A stretch of DNA of 64,000 bases from JBBIPA01 sp963820495 (GCA_963820495.1 CAWGAF010000001.1:1116001-1180000), one strand, 5' to 3'; counted from the stretch's first letter, positions 25,891 to 34,779 are shown. The notes: generated by a model not told the origin, from the letters alone. Program-made: numbers and translations.

Positions 25891-27369
25891 ATGAAGTTTA
25901 GTTTTTTTCTGATTCTGGCTATGGTACTTGTGCTTGCTCTTGGCTGTTTTGCGCCCCAATCGGCTGCGGTAACTCCTGCGAATTTTGATAGGGTAGCTCA
26001 AGAAACACTTCTTGCTGAAATAAATTATGATTCGTGGGCACCGCTGTCTTTAAGAGTGAGCCCAGATGGTATGACTGTAGCTTATGTAAATAAAGTGGAT
26101 GGCAAGCAAGTTGTGGTAGTTAATGGTAAGGAAGAGAAGACGAGGTATGACCAACTTGCTGCCTATTCTCTTACTTTTAGCCCGGATAGCCAGAGGCTGG
26201 CTTATGTAGGTCATTCTGACCAAGGGGTATTTGTAGTAGTAGATGGGCAAGAGGGTAAGCCATACGAAGATATTGGCATAGGCACACTTGTCTTTAGTCA
26301 GGATAGCCAGAAGTTGGCTTACACAGCCAAATTGGCTAACAAATGGCTTGTGGTACTGGATGGGCAAGAAGGGATAAAGTTTGACGAAGTCAGCCCAGCC
26401 TCCCTCAGGTTTAGTCCGAATAGCCAGGAGGTGGCATTTGTGGCTAGTATCGATGGTAAGTGGTTTGTACAAATAGGTGAAAAAGGCGGGAGAATATACG
26501 ACGAGATCAATGCGGCTACTCTGGTATTCAGCCCGGATGGACAGCATATGGCATATGTGGCTCGACTTGGGAATAAATGGTTTGTGGTGGCGGACGAGGT
26601 AGAAGGAAAACAATACGATGAAATTAAATTTGAATCTCTTACGTTCAGCCAGGACAGTCGGAGTTTGGCTTACGCGGCTAAGTCTGGCGATAAATGGTTT
26701 GCCGTGCTCAATGGAGAAGAATCTAAGCCTTACTATTCGGTTGACCTGGGCAAGTATAGTTTTAGTCCAGACGGGAAACGGTTTGCGTATACAGCAGCAA
26801 GTGGTGGTAAATGGTTTTGTGTAGTTGATAGAAATGAGGGGAAGCAATATCTTGATATTGGAGGAGGCTCTCTGATCTTCAGCCCAGACAGCCAGCGGTT
26901 GGCATATGTGGCGCTGGCTGTGGGAGGTGAGCAATCTGAAAGCAATGGCGACTCGCACAACGAGGAGTGGTATGTGGTTGTGGATGGGAAGGAAGGTAAA
27001 CAATACAAGGGTGTTAGCCCGGGTACTGTTACTTTTAGCCCAGATAGTAACAAGGTGGCATACGTGGCTGGAACTGTAGATAGTTGGTTTTTAGTGTTGG
27101 ATGGCAAAGAACACAAGCCGTATGATGGTATCGGAGCAGGTACTATTACTTTTAGCCCGGACAGCCGGTACCTGGCATATGTGGCTAAATCGGGTGATAA
27201 ACTATTCGTAGTAACGGATGGGCAAGAAGGAAAACAATATAATGGTGTGTTAAACCTTTATGGAGGTAAGCTTGTCTTTGACTCTCCTAATAGTTTAAGT
27301 TACATTGCTGTTGAGGGCGGCAATGTTTATCGGGTAGAAGAAAAAATTGTCGAGAGGTCAGGGAAGTAA
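25891..27369 (+). CDS. Lipoprotein with about ten PD40/WD40-like beta-propeller repeats
   Basis: 492 aa from the ATG at 25891, which is better spaced (seven bases) from GAGAGG than the ATG at 25885. The N-terminus is a lipoprotein signal (LILAMVLVLALGC), so it is predicted to be lipid-anchored outside the membrane. The rest is a regular array of about ten 41-42-residue repeats with the pattern (T/S)LxFSPDSQxLAYVAK..DKWFVVxDGxEGKxYD, plus a degenerate eleventh; one repeat (near residue 350) carries a ~12-residue insert (GGEQSESNGDSHNEE). PD40/TolB-like repeats form beta-propellers; the ligand is unknown. It is followed by a metallophosphoesterase gene. Confidence 0.85.
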   Translation: MKFSFFLILAMVLVLALGCFAPQSAAVTPANFDRVAQETLLAEINYDSWAPLSLRVSPDGMTVAYVNKVDGKQVVVVNGKEEKTRYDQLAAYSLTFSPDSQRLAYVGHSDQGVFVVVDGQEGKPYEDIGIGTLVFSQDSQKLAYTAKLANKWLVVLDGQEGIKFDEVSPASLRFSPNSQEVAFVASIDGKWFVQIGEKGGRIYDEINAATLVFSPDGQHMAYVARLGNKWFVVADEVEGKQYDEIKFESLTFSQDSRSLAYAAKSGDKWFAVLNGEESKPYYSVDLGKYSFSPDGKRFAYTAASGGKWFCVVDRNEGKQYLDIGGGSLIFSPDSQRLAYVALAVGGEQSESNGDSHNEEWYVVVDGKEGKQYKGVSPGTVTFSPDSNKVAYVAGTVDSWFLVLDGKEHKPYDGIGAGTITFSPDSRYLAYVAKSGDKLFVVTDGQEGKQYNGVLNLYGGKLVFDSPNSLSYIAVEGGNVYRVEEKIVERSGK

Positions 27370-27441
27370 TAGATGGGTTGCTGAGATAGGATTCAAAGGA
27401 ACGAAGTTCCTTATTAAACAAATATATAATTGTATAACTTA

Positions 27442-27903
27442 ATGAAAATAGGAGTAATCTCCGATACTCATTTACATTCCGCAGAAGAACTTCCACAGCA
27501 AATAACAAAAGATTTCTCAGGAGTGGATTTAATAGTCCATACTGGCGACTTTGTTATGCTGGAGATTCTTGAGGGTCTCAGAAAAATTGGCGAGGTAAAA
27601 GCTGTTCGAGGCAACATGGACTCCGATGAGCTCAGGAACACACTTCCAGAAAAAGAGTTTATGGTGGTTCACGGCAAACGGATAGGCATTATCCATGGCT
27701 CAGGTGCCCCTTGGGGAATAGAGAATAGAATAAGAGGGCAGTTTGACGAGGTAGACGTAATTCTATATGGACACACGCACCAAGCAAATAATGAATTGAT
27801 CGGAGGCGTGCTCTTTTTTAACCCGGGACAGGCGAAAAACTCCTATGGCATCTTACAGATCGACAAAGATGTTAGGGGACAGATAATAAAGGTCGTTTAC
27901 TAG
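27442..27903 (+). CDS. YfcE/MJ0936-like metallophosphodiesterase
   Basis: 153 aa from the ATG at 27442; an upstream TTG at 27430 is unlikely given that the family starts MKIGVISDTHLH. All metal-binding motifs are present: ISDTHLH, VHTGDF, RGNMD, IHGSG and YGHTHQ. Such enzymes hydrolyse phosphodiesters with Mn or Ni. A perfect hairpin terminator follows directly. Confidence 0.92.
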   Translation: MKIGVISDTHLHSAEELPQQITKDFSGVDLIVHTGDFVMLEILEGLRKIGEVKAVRGNMDSDELRNTLPEKEFMVVHGKRIGIIHGSGAPWGIENRIRGQFDEVDVILYGHTHQANNELIGGVLFFNPGQAKNSYGILQIDKDVRGQIIKVVY

Positions 27904-27909
27904 GCGGAT

Positions 27910-27938
27910 ATAAGGAAGTGGCTTAGCCACTTCCTTAT
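27910..27938. terminator. Bidirectional terminator between phosphodiesterase and L25 genes
   Basis: A perfect 13-bp stem (ATAAGGAAGTGGC / GCCACTTCCTTAT) with a TTA loop, followed by ATTTTATCTTT on the plus strand, lies between convergent genes. Confidence 0.88.
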
Positions 27939-27947
27939 ATTTTATCT

Positions 27948-28649
27948 TTATTCCTTAGAAGCCGATTTATCAGAAGCCGATTTGTCCTTAGCAGCAGGCT
28001 TGGCTTCTTCCTCCGGTGCTTCTGCTGCCTCTTCAGCCACTGCCTCTCCTTCAACCTCAGCTGCGACCACTTCAGGCACCTCGATCTCAACACGTGTCTC
28101 AACTACCTTTACTACAATTTGCTCTGGATCGCTGAGCAGCGTAACATCTGCGCTTAGAGGGATGTCTTTGATAAAGATTGCCTGGTCAGTATCCTCTAGC
28201 TTTGAGACATCTACCTGTAAGTTGTGCGGCAGGTGATCAGGAAGTGCTTCAATATGCAAAGAATCGATCAGATGAAGCAAGGAAACATTCTTCTTTTTCA
28301 GGGCAGGTGCTTCTCCGACGAATACCAGCGGGATGTCAGCCTTAATTTTTTCGGTCATCTTGACCTGATAAAAGTCCACGTGGAGCAAATTATTATTGAT
28401 GGGATTTTTTTGAACCTCGCGAATTAATACCATTAGGGGAGCATCTCCGTCTGCCACCTTGAGAGAGATCAGGTCAGTCTTGCCTGCGCGTAACAGTGTC
28501 TGCTTAAGTTTTTTAGTATCTACCTGGAGCGCTAGTGACTTCAGTCCGTGCCCATACATATTAGCGGGAGTACTGCCTTCACGGCGCAGAAAGCGCACTT
28601 TTTTACCAGTTACCTCTCGTTTTAATGCTTCAAGCTCAATTCGTTCCAT
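27948..28649 (-). CDS. rplY: 50S ribosomal protein L25 (Ctc form)
   Basis: 233 aa. N-terminal L25 domain (LKREVTGKKVRFLRREGSTP, LHVDFYQVKMTEKIKADIPL) then the TL5/Ctc beta domain, and a low-complexity Ala/Glu/Lys/Ser tail (about residues 190-233). It binds 5S rRNA in the large subunit. AGAGG lies eight bases before the ATG. It is downstream of a convergent terminator. Confidence 0.95.
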   Translation of the reverse strand: MERIELEALKREVTGKKVRFLRREGSTPANMYGHGLKSLALQVDTKKLKQTLLRAGKTDLISLKVADGDAPLMVLIREVQKNPINNNLLHVDFYQVKMTEKIKADIPLVFVGEAPALKKKNVSLLHLIDSLHIEALPDHLPHNLQVDVSKLEDTDQAIFIKDIPLSADVTLLSDPEQIVVKVVETRVEIEVPEVVAAEVEGEAVAEEAAEAPEEEAKPAAKDKSASDKSASKE

Positions 28650-28726
28650 TTTATTAAACCTCTTTAGAAATACAGGATATAAAGATTAGTAGTTTTAAGC
28701 CCAGAAGTCAAATTTTTAGCTGGGAA

Positions 28727-30586
28727 TTATGTATTAATGTCTTTCTTTTCACCAGTCTGTTGTCCGCTTTTTAATTTTTGCTGACAATCAGACTGCCAGC
28801 GCTGGAGGCCACAGGCACTGCAGGGACCGTAGCGACAATCGGGAGTTGCCTTTTCCAGTCCTATATTTTGGCATTCTTTTTGCAAGAAAGCTGGGGTAAC
28901 GCCGATATCTATATGCTGCCAGGGCAACGGCTCATCTAACGGTCGTTCCCTGTTAGCAAAGAAGGCCGGATCAAGGCCATTCCGCTCGAAAGCATTAAGC
29001 CAGCTCTGGTATTTAAAATGTTCAGTCCAGGAATCGAACTTGCAGCCTGATTCCCAGGCATGGTAAAGAACCTGGCTCAGACGGCGATCGCCCCGGGATA
29101 AAGCCGCTTCAAGCAGGCTGATTTTTGGGTCTTGCCAGGAGAGATGTGCTCCGACTCGGCGCAGACCTTGTTTGAGTAAGTCTTGCTTGGCAGATAAATT
29201 TTCTGCTGTTTCCTGAGCAGACCACTGGCAGGGGGTGTGGGGTTTGGGTACGAAGGTTGAGACGCTGACTCTTATCCTGGGTGACTTGTTGCCAGCTTTT
29301 TTGCCTGCTTTACATATTTTGGCTATCAATTCCACGATGCTTTTTACATCGTCCATGGTTTCTGTAGGAAGCCCGATCATGAAATAGAGCTTGATGTTCA
29401 TCCAGCCTTTTTCGAAAGCTGCGGCAAGGGTATCCAGAATCACTTCCTCAGGAATGATTTTATTTATGGCTTGTCTGAGCCTTTCGCTCCCAGCTTCCGG
29501 TGCGAATGTAAGGGTAGTCTTGCGCCGTTGAGGTAGGGACTCTATCAATTTTATTGATGACGTGTCGAGGCGGAGGCTGGGGAGAGAGATAGAGAGGTTG
29601 GACTGGCAATAATTATGCGATAGCTGAGCGATTACCTCGTTGATATTATGGTAGTCTCCAGTGCTCAGTGAAACCAGCGATATTTCATTGTACCCGCAGT
29701 TCTTAATAATTTCGTCAACGCTGCTGATAACTTCCTGATGGGGCAGCTCACGGACTGGACGGTATATCATCCCAGCCTGACAGAAGCGGCATCCCCGGCT
29801 GCACCCACGTTGGATTTCTATAGCTCCGCGGTCGTGAACTACCTCGATGTAGGGTACGACTGGGTTGGTTATTGGATGAGGCATGGGAGCTACTATTTGC
29901 CGCTCAATCATCGGTTTGGCATTGGCAAATTTAGGAGTAATGTTAGCCAAGGTGCCATCCTGGTGATAGTCAATTTGGTACAGGCTGGGGACATAGATAC
30001 CGGGAAGGCTGGCTGCTTCTCGGAGTAATTCTGTCTTATTGTCCTTGTAAGCTCGGAACACTTCCAGAAACTTTAATATTGCTTCTTCAGCCTCACCAAT
30101 GAAAAATAAGTCAAAAAAATCAGCTACAGGCTCAGGGTTAAGGACACAACTGCCACCGGCGATTATCAGGGGATGCGACTTGTTCCTTTGATGGCTAAAC
30201 AGTGGGATTTTAGCCAGGTCAAGCATATTTAATACATTGGTATAGGTAAGCTCATAGCCCAGGGAAAATCCAATAATATCGAAGTCTTTCAAGGGGCGCT
30301 TGCTCTCCAAGCTGAAGAGGGGAATGCCATGGCGGCGCATTAATGTTTCCAGGTCGACCCAGGGGGCGTAAACCCTTTCTGCAAGGACGTCTGACTGGTC
30401 ATTTAATATCTTGTATAATATCGGCAGTGCCAGGTTGGACATCCCGATTTCATATAAATCAGGGAATGCCAAGGCAATTCGAATGGGAGTTGACTTCCAA
30501 TTCTTGACCACACTGTTCCATTCTCCCCCGGTGTAGCGTGCCGGTTTGGAGACTTCATATAAAATATGTTCCAGCGAATTTGCCAT
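28727..30586 (-). CDS. TIGR03960-like B12-binding-type radical SAM protein
   Basis: 619 aa. The N-terminal half resembles a cobalamin-binding-like domain (PIRIALAFPDLYEIGMSNLA; ESKRPLKDFDIIGFSLGYEL). The radical SAM core has EIQRGCSRGCRFCQAG, giving CxxxCxxC for the 4Fe-4S cluster, near residue 260. The C-terminus holds another Cys-rich motif, CRYGPCSACGLQ. This architecture and the GYELTYTNVLNMLDLA string match the uncharacterised family TIGR03960, often fused or next to DUF2344, which is not seen here. The reaction is unknown. The stop at 28727 lies in a 77-base gap before L25. Confidence 0.85.
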   Translation of the reverse strand: MANSLEHILYEVSKPARYTGGEWNSVVKNWKSTPIRIALAFPDLYEIGMSNLALPILYKILNDQSDVLAERVYAPWVDLETLMRRHGIPLFSLESKRPLKDFDIIGFSLGYELTYTNVLNMLDLAKIPLFSHQRNKSHPLIIAGGSCVLNPEPVADFFDLFFIGEAEEAILKFLEVFRAYKDNKTELLREAASLPGIYVPSLYQIDYHQDGTLANITPKFANAKPMIERQIVAPMPHPITNPVVPYIEVVHDRGAIEIQRGCSRGCRFCQAGMIYRPVRELPHQEVISSVDEIIKNCGYNEISLVSLSTGDYHNINEVIAQLSHNYCQSNLSISLPSLRLDTSSIKLIESLPQRRKTTLTFAPEAGSERLRQAINKIIPEEVILDTLAAAFEKGWMNIKLYFMIGLPTETMDDVKSIVELIAKICKAGKKAGNKSPRIRVSVSTFVPKPHTPCQWSAQETAENLSAKQDLLKQGLRRVGAHLSWQDPKISLLEAALSRGDRRLSQVLYHAWESGCKFDSWTEHFKYQSWLNAFERNGLDPAFFANRERPLDEPLPWQHIDIGVTPAFLQKECQNIGLEKATPDCRYGPCSACGLQRWQSDCQQKLKSGQQTGEKKDINT

Positions 30587-30653
30587 GGTATTTTAAGCCT
30601 GTCAATTATAGCTTTCGGCTTTCGTGGCTTTCAACCTTGTCTACATATAGAGA

Positions 30654-30763
30654 CTGAAAAAGAGGTGCCCCGATGGGTTGGGGCCGAGGGTCTGGGGGTG
30701 TCCCCCAGCTTCCCGATTCCCCCAAGACTGGGGGATAAAGGGGGTTGAATACGAGTTTTTCAG
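30654..30763. repeat. MITE-like dispersed repeat, copy 1
   Basis: About 110 bp bounded by CTGAAAAA and TTTTTCAG. The body shares GAGGGTCTGGGGGTG, CCCCCAAGACTGGGGGAT and GGGTTGAA with the copies at 34780 and 48556. It lies in the 349-base gap between the radical SAM and DUF362 genes, in which I see no other feature. Confidence 0.8.
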
Positions 30764-30935
30764 CACTCTCATAGAATAAACATTGTTTCTCCATAAAATC
30801 TTAATATTGTAGCTGTATTGTATCAGCAAAATCTAATTGAGTGTGATTATTTGACTTTAATCCTGATTGCAAGTTAAGGTAAATCAGATTTATTGGGGTG
30901 ATGGGGATGTAGCTGGGCGATAAGGTAATGCTTGT

Positions 30936-31928
30936 ATGAATATTTCTCGCCGTGAGTTTATTAAACGTATGATGGCGCTGGGGATCAGCACTGCTGCGGC
31001 TGGGTCTTTGTTTTCTTGGCTTGCCTGTAGCCCCAAAAAAACGCCTGTGCTCCCACCTGCTCCCAAGTCAGCACCTACTCCCACACCTCCCCCATCTGGT
31101 ACCCCTATTGCAACGCAAGGTGGTACCTATTTAGCTGTAGCTCGGGGCGAAAGTCCCACTGCCATGGTTCAGGCAGCACTGAAGGCGCTAGGGGGTATCG
31201 AACGCTTCGTTAAAACGGGAGACGATGTCATAATCAAGCCCAATATCTGCGTTGCCTATCATACCCCTGAGTATGCTGCTACCACCAACCCCGAGGTGGT
31301 TGGAGCGCTGGTAACGCTTTGTTTAAGTGCTGGAGCCAAGCGTGTACGAGTTATGGATTTTCCTTTTGGTGGCACAGCACAAGAGGCTTATAGCCGCAGC
31401 GGGATAGACGAGGCAGTGCGAACTGCTGGCGGTCAGATGGAAGTCATGGCTAACATGAAGTTCCGTGAGGTTGCCATTCCAGATGGGGTTGATCTTAAAA
31501 AGTGGCCTGTCTATGGCGATGCCTTGGATGCGAACGTAATTATAAATGTGCCCATAGCCAAGCATCATAGTCTGGCTCGGCTCACTCTTGGTATGAAAAA
31601 TCTCATGGGGCTGATTCAGAACCGTGGTCAGTTTCACTTTAACCTGGGGCAGCGTATTGCCGATCTCACCAGCCTGCTGCGTCCCAAGCTGACCATCGTG
31701 GATGCGGTACGTATTCTGCTAAACCATGGTCCTACTGGTGGCGATCTGGGGGATGTCAAGGTGACCAATACTATTATTGCCAGCCATGATATTGTTGCTG
31801 CTGACGCCTATGCTGCTACGCTTTTTGGACTGACTGGCAGTGACATACCTGCCACCCGGGCTGGCGCTCAAATGGGGTTGGGAACAATGGATTTGAAAAG
31901 TATAAATGTGGAAGAAATTAAGGTATAA
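30936..31928 (+). CDS. DUF362 protein with Tat and lipoprotein signals
   Basis: 330 aa. The N-terminus has a twin-arginine motif (SRREFIKRM), a hydrophobic stretch and a lipobox-like WLAC, so export by Tat and lipid anchoring are likely. A Pro/Thr/Ala-rich linker (residues about 40-60) precedes a DUF362 domain (DDVIIKPNICVAYHTP, GAKRVRVMDFPFGGTA, NVPIAKHHSLARLTLGMKNLMG). DUF362 proteins often accompany ferredoxin-type proteins. It lies 11 bases upstream of the polyferredoxin gene and is probably co-transcribed. Confidence 0.88.
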   Translation: MNISRREFIKRMMALGISTAAAGSLFSWLACSPKKTPVLPPAPKSAPTPTPPPSGTPIATQGGTYLAVARGESPTAMVQAALKALGGIERFVKTGDDVIIKPNICVAYHTPEYAATTNPEVVGALVTLCLSAGAKRVRVMDFPFGGTAQEAYSRSGIDEAVRTAGGQMEVMANMKFREVAIPDGVDLKKWPVYGDALDANVIINVPIAKHHSLARLTLGMKNLMGLIQNRGQFHFNLGQRIADLTSLLRPKLTIVDAVRILLNHGPTGGDLGDVKVTNTIIASHDIVAADAYAATLFGLTGSDIPATRAGAQMGLGTMDLKSINVEEIKV

Positions 31929-31939
31929 GCGATGCTGCT

Positions 31940-33502
31940 ATGGTAGCTAAAGACGATGTGAAGCCTAATAAAACTGCTAAAGGCTCTGGAAAATGGCACT
32001 GGCTGCGATTGACAGTCCAGATACTGGTACTGCTGTTGTTTCTTTATCTTCTCCTGGGAACGACGCAACAGCTTTCTACTTTCATGCCGCCTGACTTCTT
32101 TTTCCATCTTGACCCTTTGACAGGGATTTCGTCGATGCTAGCCAGCCGGACTTGGATGGCACCTATGGCACTTGGCTTTATTATTCTGCTGTTAGCAATA
32201 TTGGTGGGCCGCGTCTGGTGTAGCTGGCTCTGCCCACTGGGTTCAATATTAGATTGGGTACCATCGCGCCGTATTCGTCGTAATAAGCTGGATATCCCTT
32301 CTTACTGGCGCCAGGTTAAATACTTTTTGCTGTTCGTCATCCTGATTGCTGCTTTGTTCGGTAGTCTGACACTGGTTATCTTGGACCCCATAACTCTGCT
32401 ATTTCGCACCGTTGCCAGTGTGGTATTGCCTGGGCTTAGCTTTATGATTACTGGGTTGGAAACGTTCCTATATAACATTGCTCCGCTGAAACCGGCGGTA
32501 GAATGGTTCGATGGGCTGGTACGAGGTACACTTTTAATTGAACAGTCCTTTTTCTGGCCCAACTTGCTGATAGCCCTGTTATTTGTAGTGGTGCTGGCGC
32601 TAAATGCTATTCGCCGTCGTTTCTGGTGCCGCTATCTTTGTCCCTTGGGTGGGCTTCTGGGGCTGTTATCCAGGGTTGCCCGCATACGGCATAAAGTTGA
32701 TGAGGGGAAATGCGTCTCCTGCCAGCGCTGTGCCCTCATTTGCCACACAGGTGCTATCGACCCGGAGCAAAAATTTGCTGCCAGCTCTGCCGAATGCACC
32801 ACCTGTCTGGAATGTGTAGACACCTGTCCTACTAAAGCTATCTCTTTCTCGGGACAACCGGGACTGGCGGCGGGTCAGCGCTATGACCCATCGCGGAGAC
32901 AATTTCTGGTTTCTTTGGGTGCAGCTGCCATCGGGGCAGTGCTGTTGCGATTCATACCTGTCGTAGGTGCCAAGAAACCGCAGCTTCTACGCCCCCCGGG
33001 CAGCAGTGAAGAGAGGTTGCTTAACCAGTGCATCCGCTGCGGTGAGTGTGTCAAAGTCTGTCCCACCGGCGTGATACAACCCAGTCCATCGGTGAGCAGT
33101 TGGCAAAATGTGTGGACGCCAGAGCTGATAATGCGCCGGGGTTACTGCGATTACTCATGCAACTCCTGCGGGCAGGTCTGCCCCACGGGAGCTATTCCCG
33201 AGTTGTCTCTGGAAAAGAAACGGCAGACAGTCATAGGGAAGGCTGTCATTAATAGAAGGAAGTGTATTCCCTGGGCTGAGGGGCGTGAGTGCATAGTCTG
33301 CGAAGAGATGTGCCCCATTCCCAGCAAGGCAATCAGGTTGAGTGGAGGTGGAGGGGGAAAGGGAGCAGGTCAAGGAGGCGTACGCCGCCCCAGGGTTATA
33401 ACCGATTTATGCATCGGCTGCGGTACTTGTGAGACTCAGTGTCCCGTCCAGGGAGAGGCTGCTATCCGCGTTTATCCCATTGACGAGGTTAGCTATTTCT
33501 AA
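31940..33502 (+). CDS. Membrane polyferredoxin with NapH-like domain and six Fe-S motifs
   Basis: 520 aa. The first 240 residues are a NapH-like membrane module with about four to five segments and the two CxxxCP motifs WCSWLCPLG (near 92) and WCRYLCPLGG (near 228). Two ferredoxin motifs follow (CVSCQRCALIC, CTTCLECVDTC), then an internal Tat-like signal SRRQFLVSLGAA (near 316), then four more Cys-rich motifs (CIRCGECVKVC, CNSCGQVC, CIVCEEMC, CIGCGTCETQC). It presumably passes electrons across or along the membrane. It is paired with the DUF362 gene upstream; the convergent zinc-finger gene ends 20 bases after it. No good Shine-Dalgarno is seen. Confidence 0.88.
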   Translation: MVAKDDVKPNKTAKGSGKWHWLRLTVQILVLLLFLYLLLGTTQQLSTFMPPDFFFHLDPLTGISSMLASRTWMAPMALGFIILLLAILVGRVWCSWLCPLGSILDWVPSRRIRRNKLDIPSYWRQVKYFLLFVILIAALFGSLTLVILDPITLLFRTVASVVLPGLSFMITGLETFLYNIAPLKPAVEWFDGLVRGTLLIEQSFFWPNLLIALLFVVVLALNAIRRRFWCRYLCPLGGLLGLLSRVARIRHKVDEGKCVSCQRCALICHTGAIDPEQKFAASSAECTTCLECVDTCPTKAISFSGQPGLAAGQRYDPSRRQFLVSLGAAAIGAVLLRFIPVVGAKKPQLLRPPGSSEERLLNQCIRCGECVKVCPTGVIQPSPSVSSWQNVWTPELIMRRGYCDYSCNSCGQVCPTGAIPELSLEKKRQTVIGKAVINRRKCIPWAEGRECIVCEEMCPIPSKAIRLSGGGGGKGAGQGGVRRPRVITDLCIGCGTCETQCPVQGEAAIRVYPIDEVSYF

Positions 33503-33521
33503 ACTTTGCTCTGTTATCTTT

Positions 33522-33752
33522 TCACCAAACTGAGCCCATGCCGCCGCAATCTGGGCATTGTTTATTACCGCCACCCTCGGTTAGTACTCGTCCCTTACCT
33601 CTACAAAATCCACAATCCTTGGCATCTTTAGGCACCAGATTGAAGCCCCGGCCCATGCATACAGGGCAGTGCTTGAGTTTAGATAACACTCCGGCAGGGT
33701 CTGGTAATGTACCCTGTCCCTTGCAAAAAGGACAACGCTTTTCCAATATCAT
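33522..33752 (-). CDS. DnaJ-type zinc-finger miniprotein
   Basis: 76 aa consisting almost wholly of four CxxCxGxG-type units: CPFCKGQG, CPVCMGRG, CGFCRGKG and CPDCGGMG, the arrangement of the DnaJ central Zn-finger, with no J domain. AGGAGG sits seven bases before the ATG, so it is a real gene. It may bind Zn and assist folding or redox handling of the neighbouring Fe-S protein, but that is inference. Confidence 0.85.
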   Translation of the reverse strand: MILEKRCPFCKGQGTLPDPAGVLSKLKHCPVCMGRGFNLVPKDAKDCGFCRGKGRVLTEGGGNKQCPDCGGMGSVW

Positions 33753-33953
33753 TTGCGTCCTCCTGTAGTTAGATTCTTGAGATTGTTCAATATCTTGTCT
33801 CTGGCCTTTCTATAATGATCCTTATGTATTTTTAGTCCAAAATGATTTGTCCTAATTATACACCCATATTTAGTGCAGTGAGTAATAGTGCAAATTAGTC
33901 GAAGATGGAAGTGGATTAAAGTGAGGGTGACTTCCACAATCACGAGGAACACG

Positions 33954-34009
33954 TCCGCCTAGGGCGGATTGATCCCACGGGATTATCACGTCGTCTGCCT
34001 GAGGCAGAC
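33954..34009. repeat. Cluster of three short perfect hairpins
   Basis: TCCGCC-TAG-GGCGGA (33954-33968), ATCCC-AC-GGGAT (33972-33983) and GTCTGCC-TGA-GGCAGAC (33993-34009) follow one another in the 393-base gap before the secreted repeat protein. No T-tract follows, so they are not plain terminators. The rest of the gap holds one weak open frame (33749-33952, minus) and the operator described next. Confidence 0.6.
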
Positions 34010-34071
34010 TCCTCAGAAAGACAGGGGAGACGAGGCAAAGAGCAAGAAGTTGCTAAAATTCTCAATAAATC

Positions 34072-34088
34072 TTAATAAGAAGTTAATA
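34072..34088 (+). promoter_or_regulatory. Candidate PhoB/PhoP-type operator upstream of the secreted repeat protein
   Basis: Two TTAATA hexamers at 34072 and 34083, exactly 11 bases apart (N5 spacer), 58 bases before the start codon. The spacing matches the sites at 34935 and those of the pst genes. Confidence 0.45.
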
Positions 34089-34145
34089 TTGTCATGCTAA
34101 TATCGAGATATCAACAATATAGTAGAAAGGAGGTGAAACTGGAAA

Positions 34146-34679
34146 ATGTGGAAAAGTAAAAAGTTTATCGTAGTTGCGGTATTAATTGCTGTGGTGCTGG
34201 TGGCAGGTACAACTGGAATAGTACTGGCGCAGGATAACAATGATGGCACGGGACCGCACCAGACGCTGTTAGCCAGGGTCGCCCAGATCATGGGTATCGA
34301 CCAGCAGAAGCTTCAAGATGCCTTTAAACAGGCAGTGAGCGAGAGGCGTGCACAGCTCAAAGAAACGTTCGATCAGAAACTTCAGTCCCTGGTGAGTGAA
34401 GGCAAGATAACTCAGCAGCAGGCGGACGATTTCAATGCATGGCTAAAGGCTAAGCCGAACATTCCCGTAGTTGGTCCCAGGCAGCTTCAGAAGCTGTTGG
34501 ACGAAGGCAAGATAACTCAGGAGCAAGTGGATGCATATAAGGCATGGTTGAAGGCAAGGCCAGAGTTACCCCTTCTCAAGAATGGTGAGTTTGGTGGCCA
34601 GCGACCAGGCCCGGGCTTTTTCGGGCAGTCGTGTCCACAAGGGCAACAATCAGGGTCTTCCACCTCTTCCACCTTTTAA
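34146..34679 (+). CDS. Secreted small repeat protein (DUF2680-like)
   Basis: 177 aa. The N-terminus is a signal peptide (KKFIVVAVLIAVVLVAG.. ending near LAQ, residue 29). Two copies of a 35-residue-spaced motif GKITQxQ(A/V)DxxxAWLKA(K/R)P occur at residues 86 and 121, preceded by a helical segment (VAQIMGIDQQKLQDAFKQAV). The C-terminus is Gly/Pro/Gln/Ser-rich. The repeat resembles DUF2680-type envelope proteins of Firmicutes and Chloroflexi; function unknown. A near-perfect AAGGAGGTGA precedes the ATG. It lies just upstream of a two-component system and shares an operator-like repeat with it. Confidence 0.85.
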   Translation: MWKSKKFIVVAVLIAVVLVAGTTGIVLAQDNNDGTGPHQTLLARVAQIMGIDQQKLQDAFKQAVSERRAQLKETFDQKLQSLVSEGKITQQQADDFNAWLKAKPNIPVVGPRQLQKLLDEGKITQEQVDAYKAWLKARPELPLLKNGEFGGQRPGPGFFGQSCPQGQQSGSSTSSTF

Positions 34680-34710
34680 TCCTAGGCCTTAATATTCATG
34701 GTTTTTCATC

Positions 34711-34748
34711 AGGAGAGGGGGATTTTTGTCCCCCTCTCCTATTTTATC
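34711..34748 (+). terminator. Rho-independent terminator after the secreted repeat protein
   Basis: AGGAGAGGGGGA (34711-34722) pairs with TCCCCCTCTCCT (34729-34740), then ATTTTATC. Confidence 0.85.
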
Positions 34749-34779
34749 AAGAATTTAACCCGTGTCTAATAATGAGATT

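Noticed and set aside
26050..27003. Long 317-codon antisense frame inside the beta-propeller lipoprotein gene
   Set aside because: It mirrors the repeat periodicity of the real gene; a shadow frame.
27396..27412. Hairpin AAGGAAC-GAA-GTTCCTT after the lipoprotein gene as a terminator
   Set aside because: A 7-bp AT-rich stem with no T-run; could be chance.
33749..33952. 67-codon minus-strand frame upstream of the zinc-finger gene, ending in ATGA overlap
   Set aside because: No Shine-Dalgarno or recognisable motif; the Cys pair (CTITHCTKYG) is not a known ligand pattern. The zinc-finger gene has its own strong ribosome binding site.
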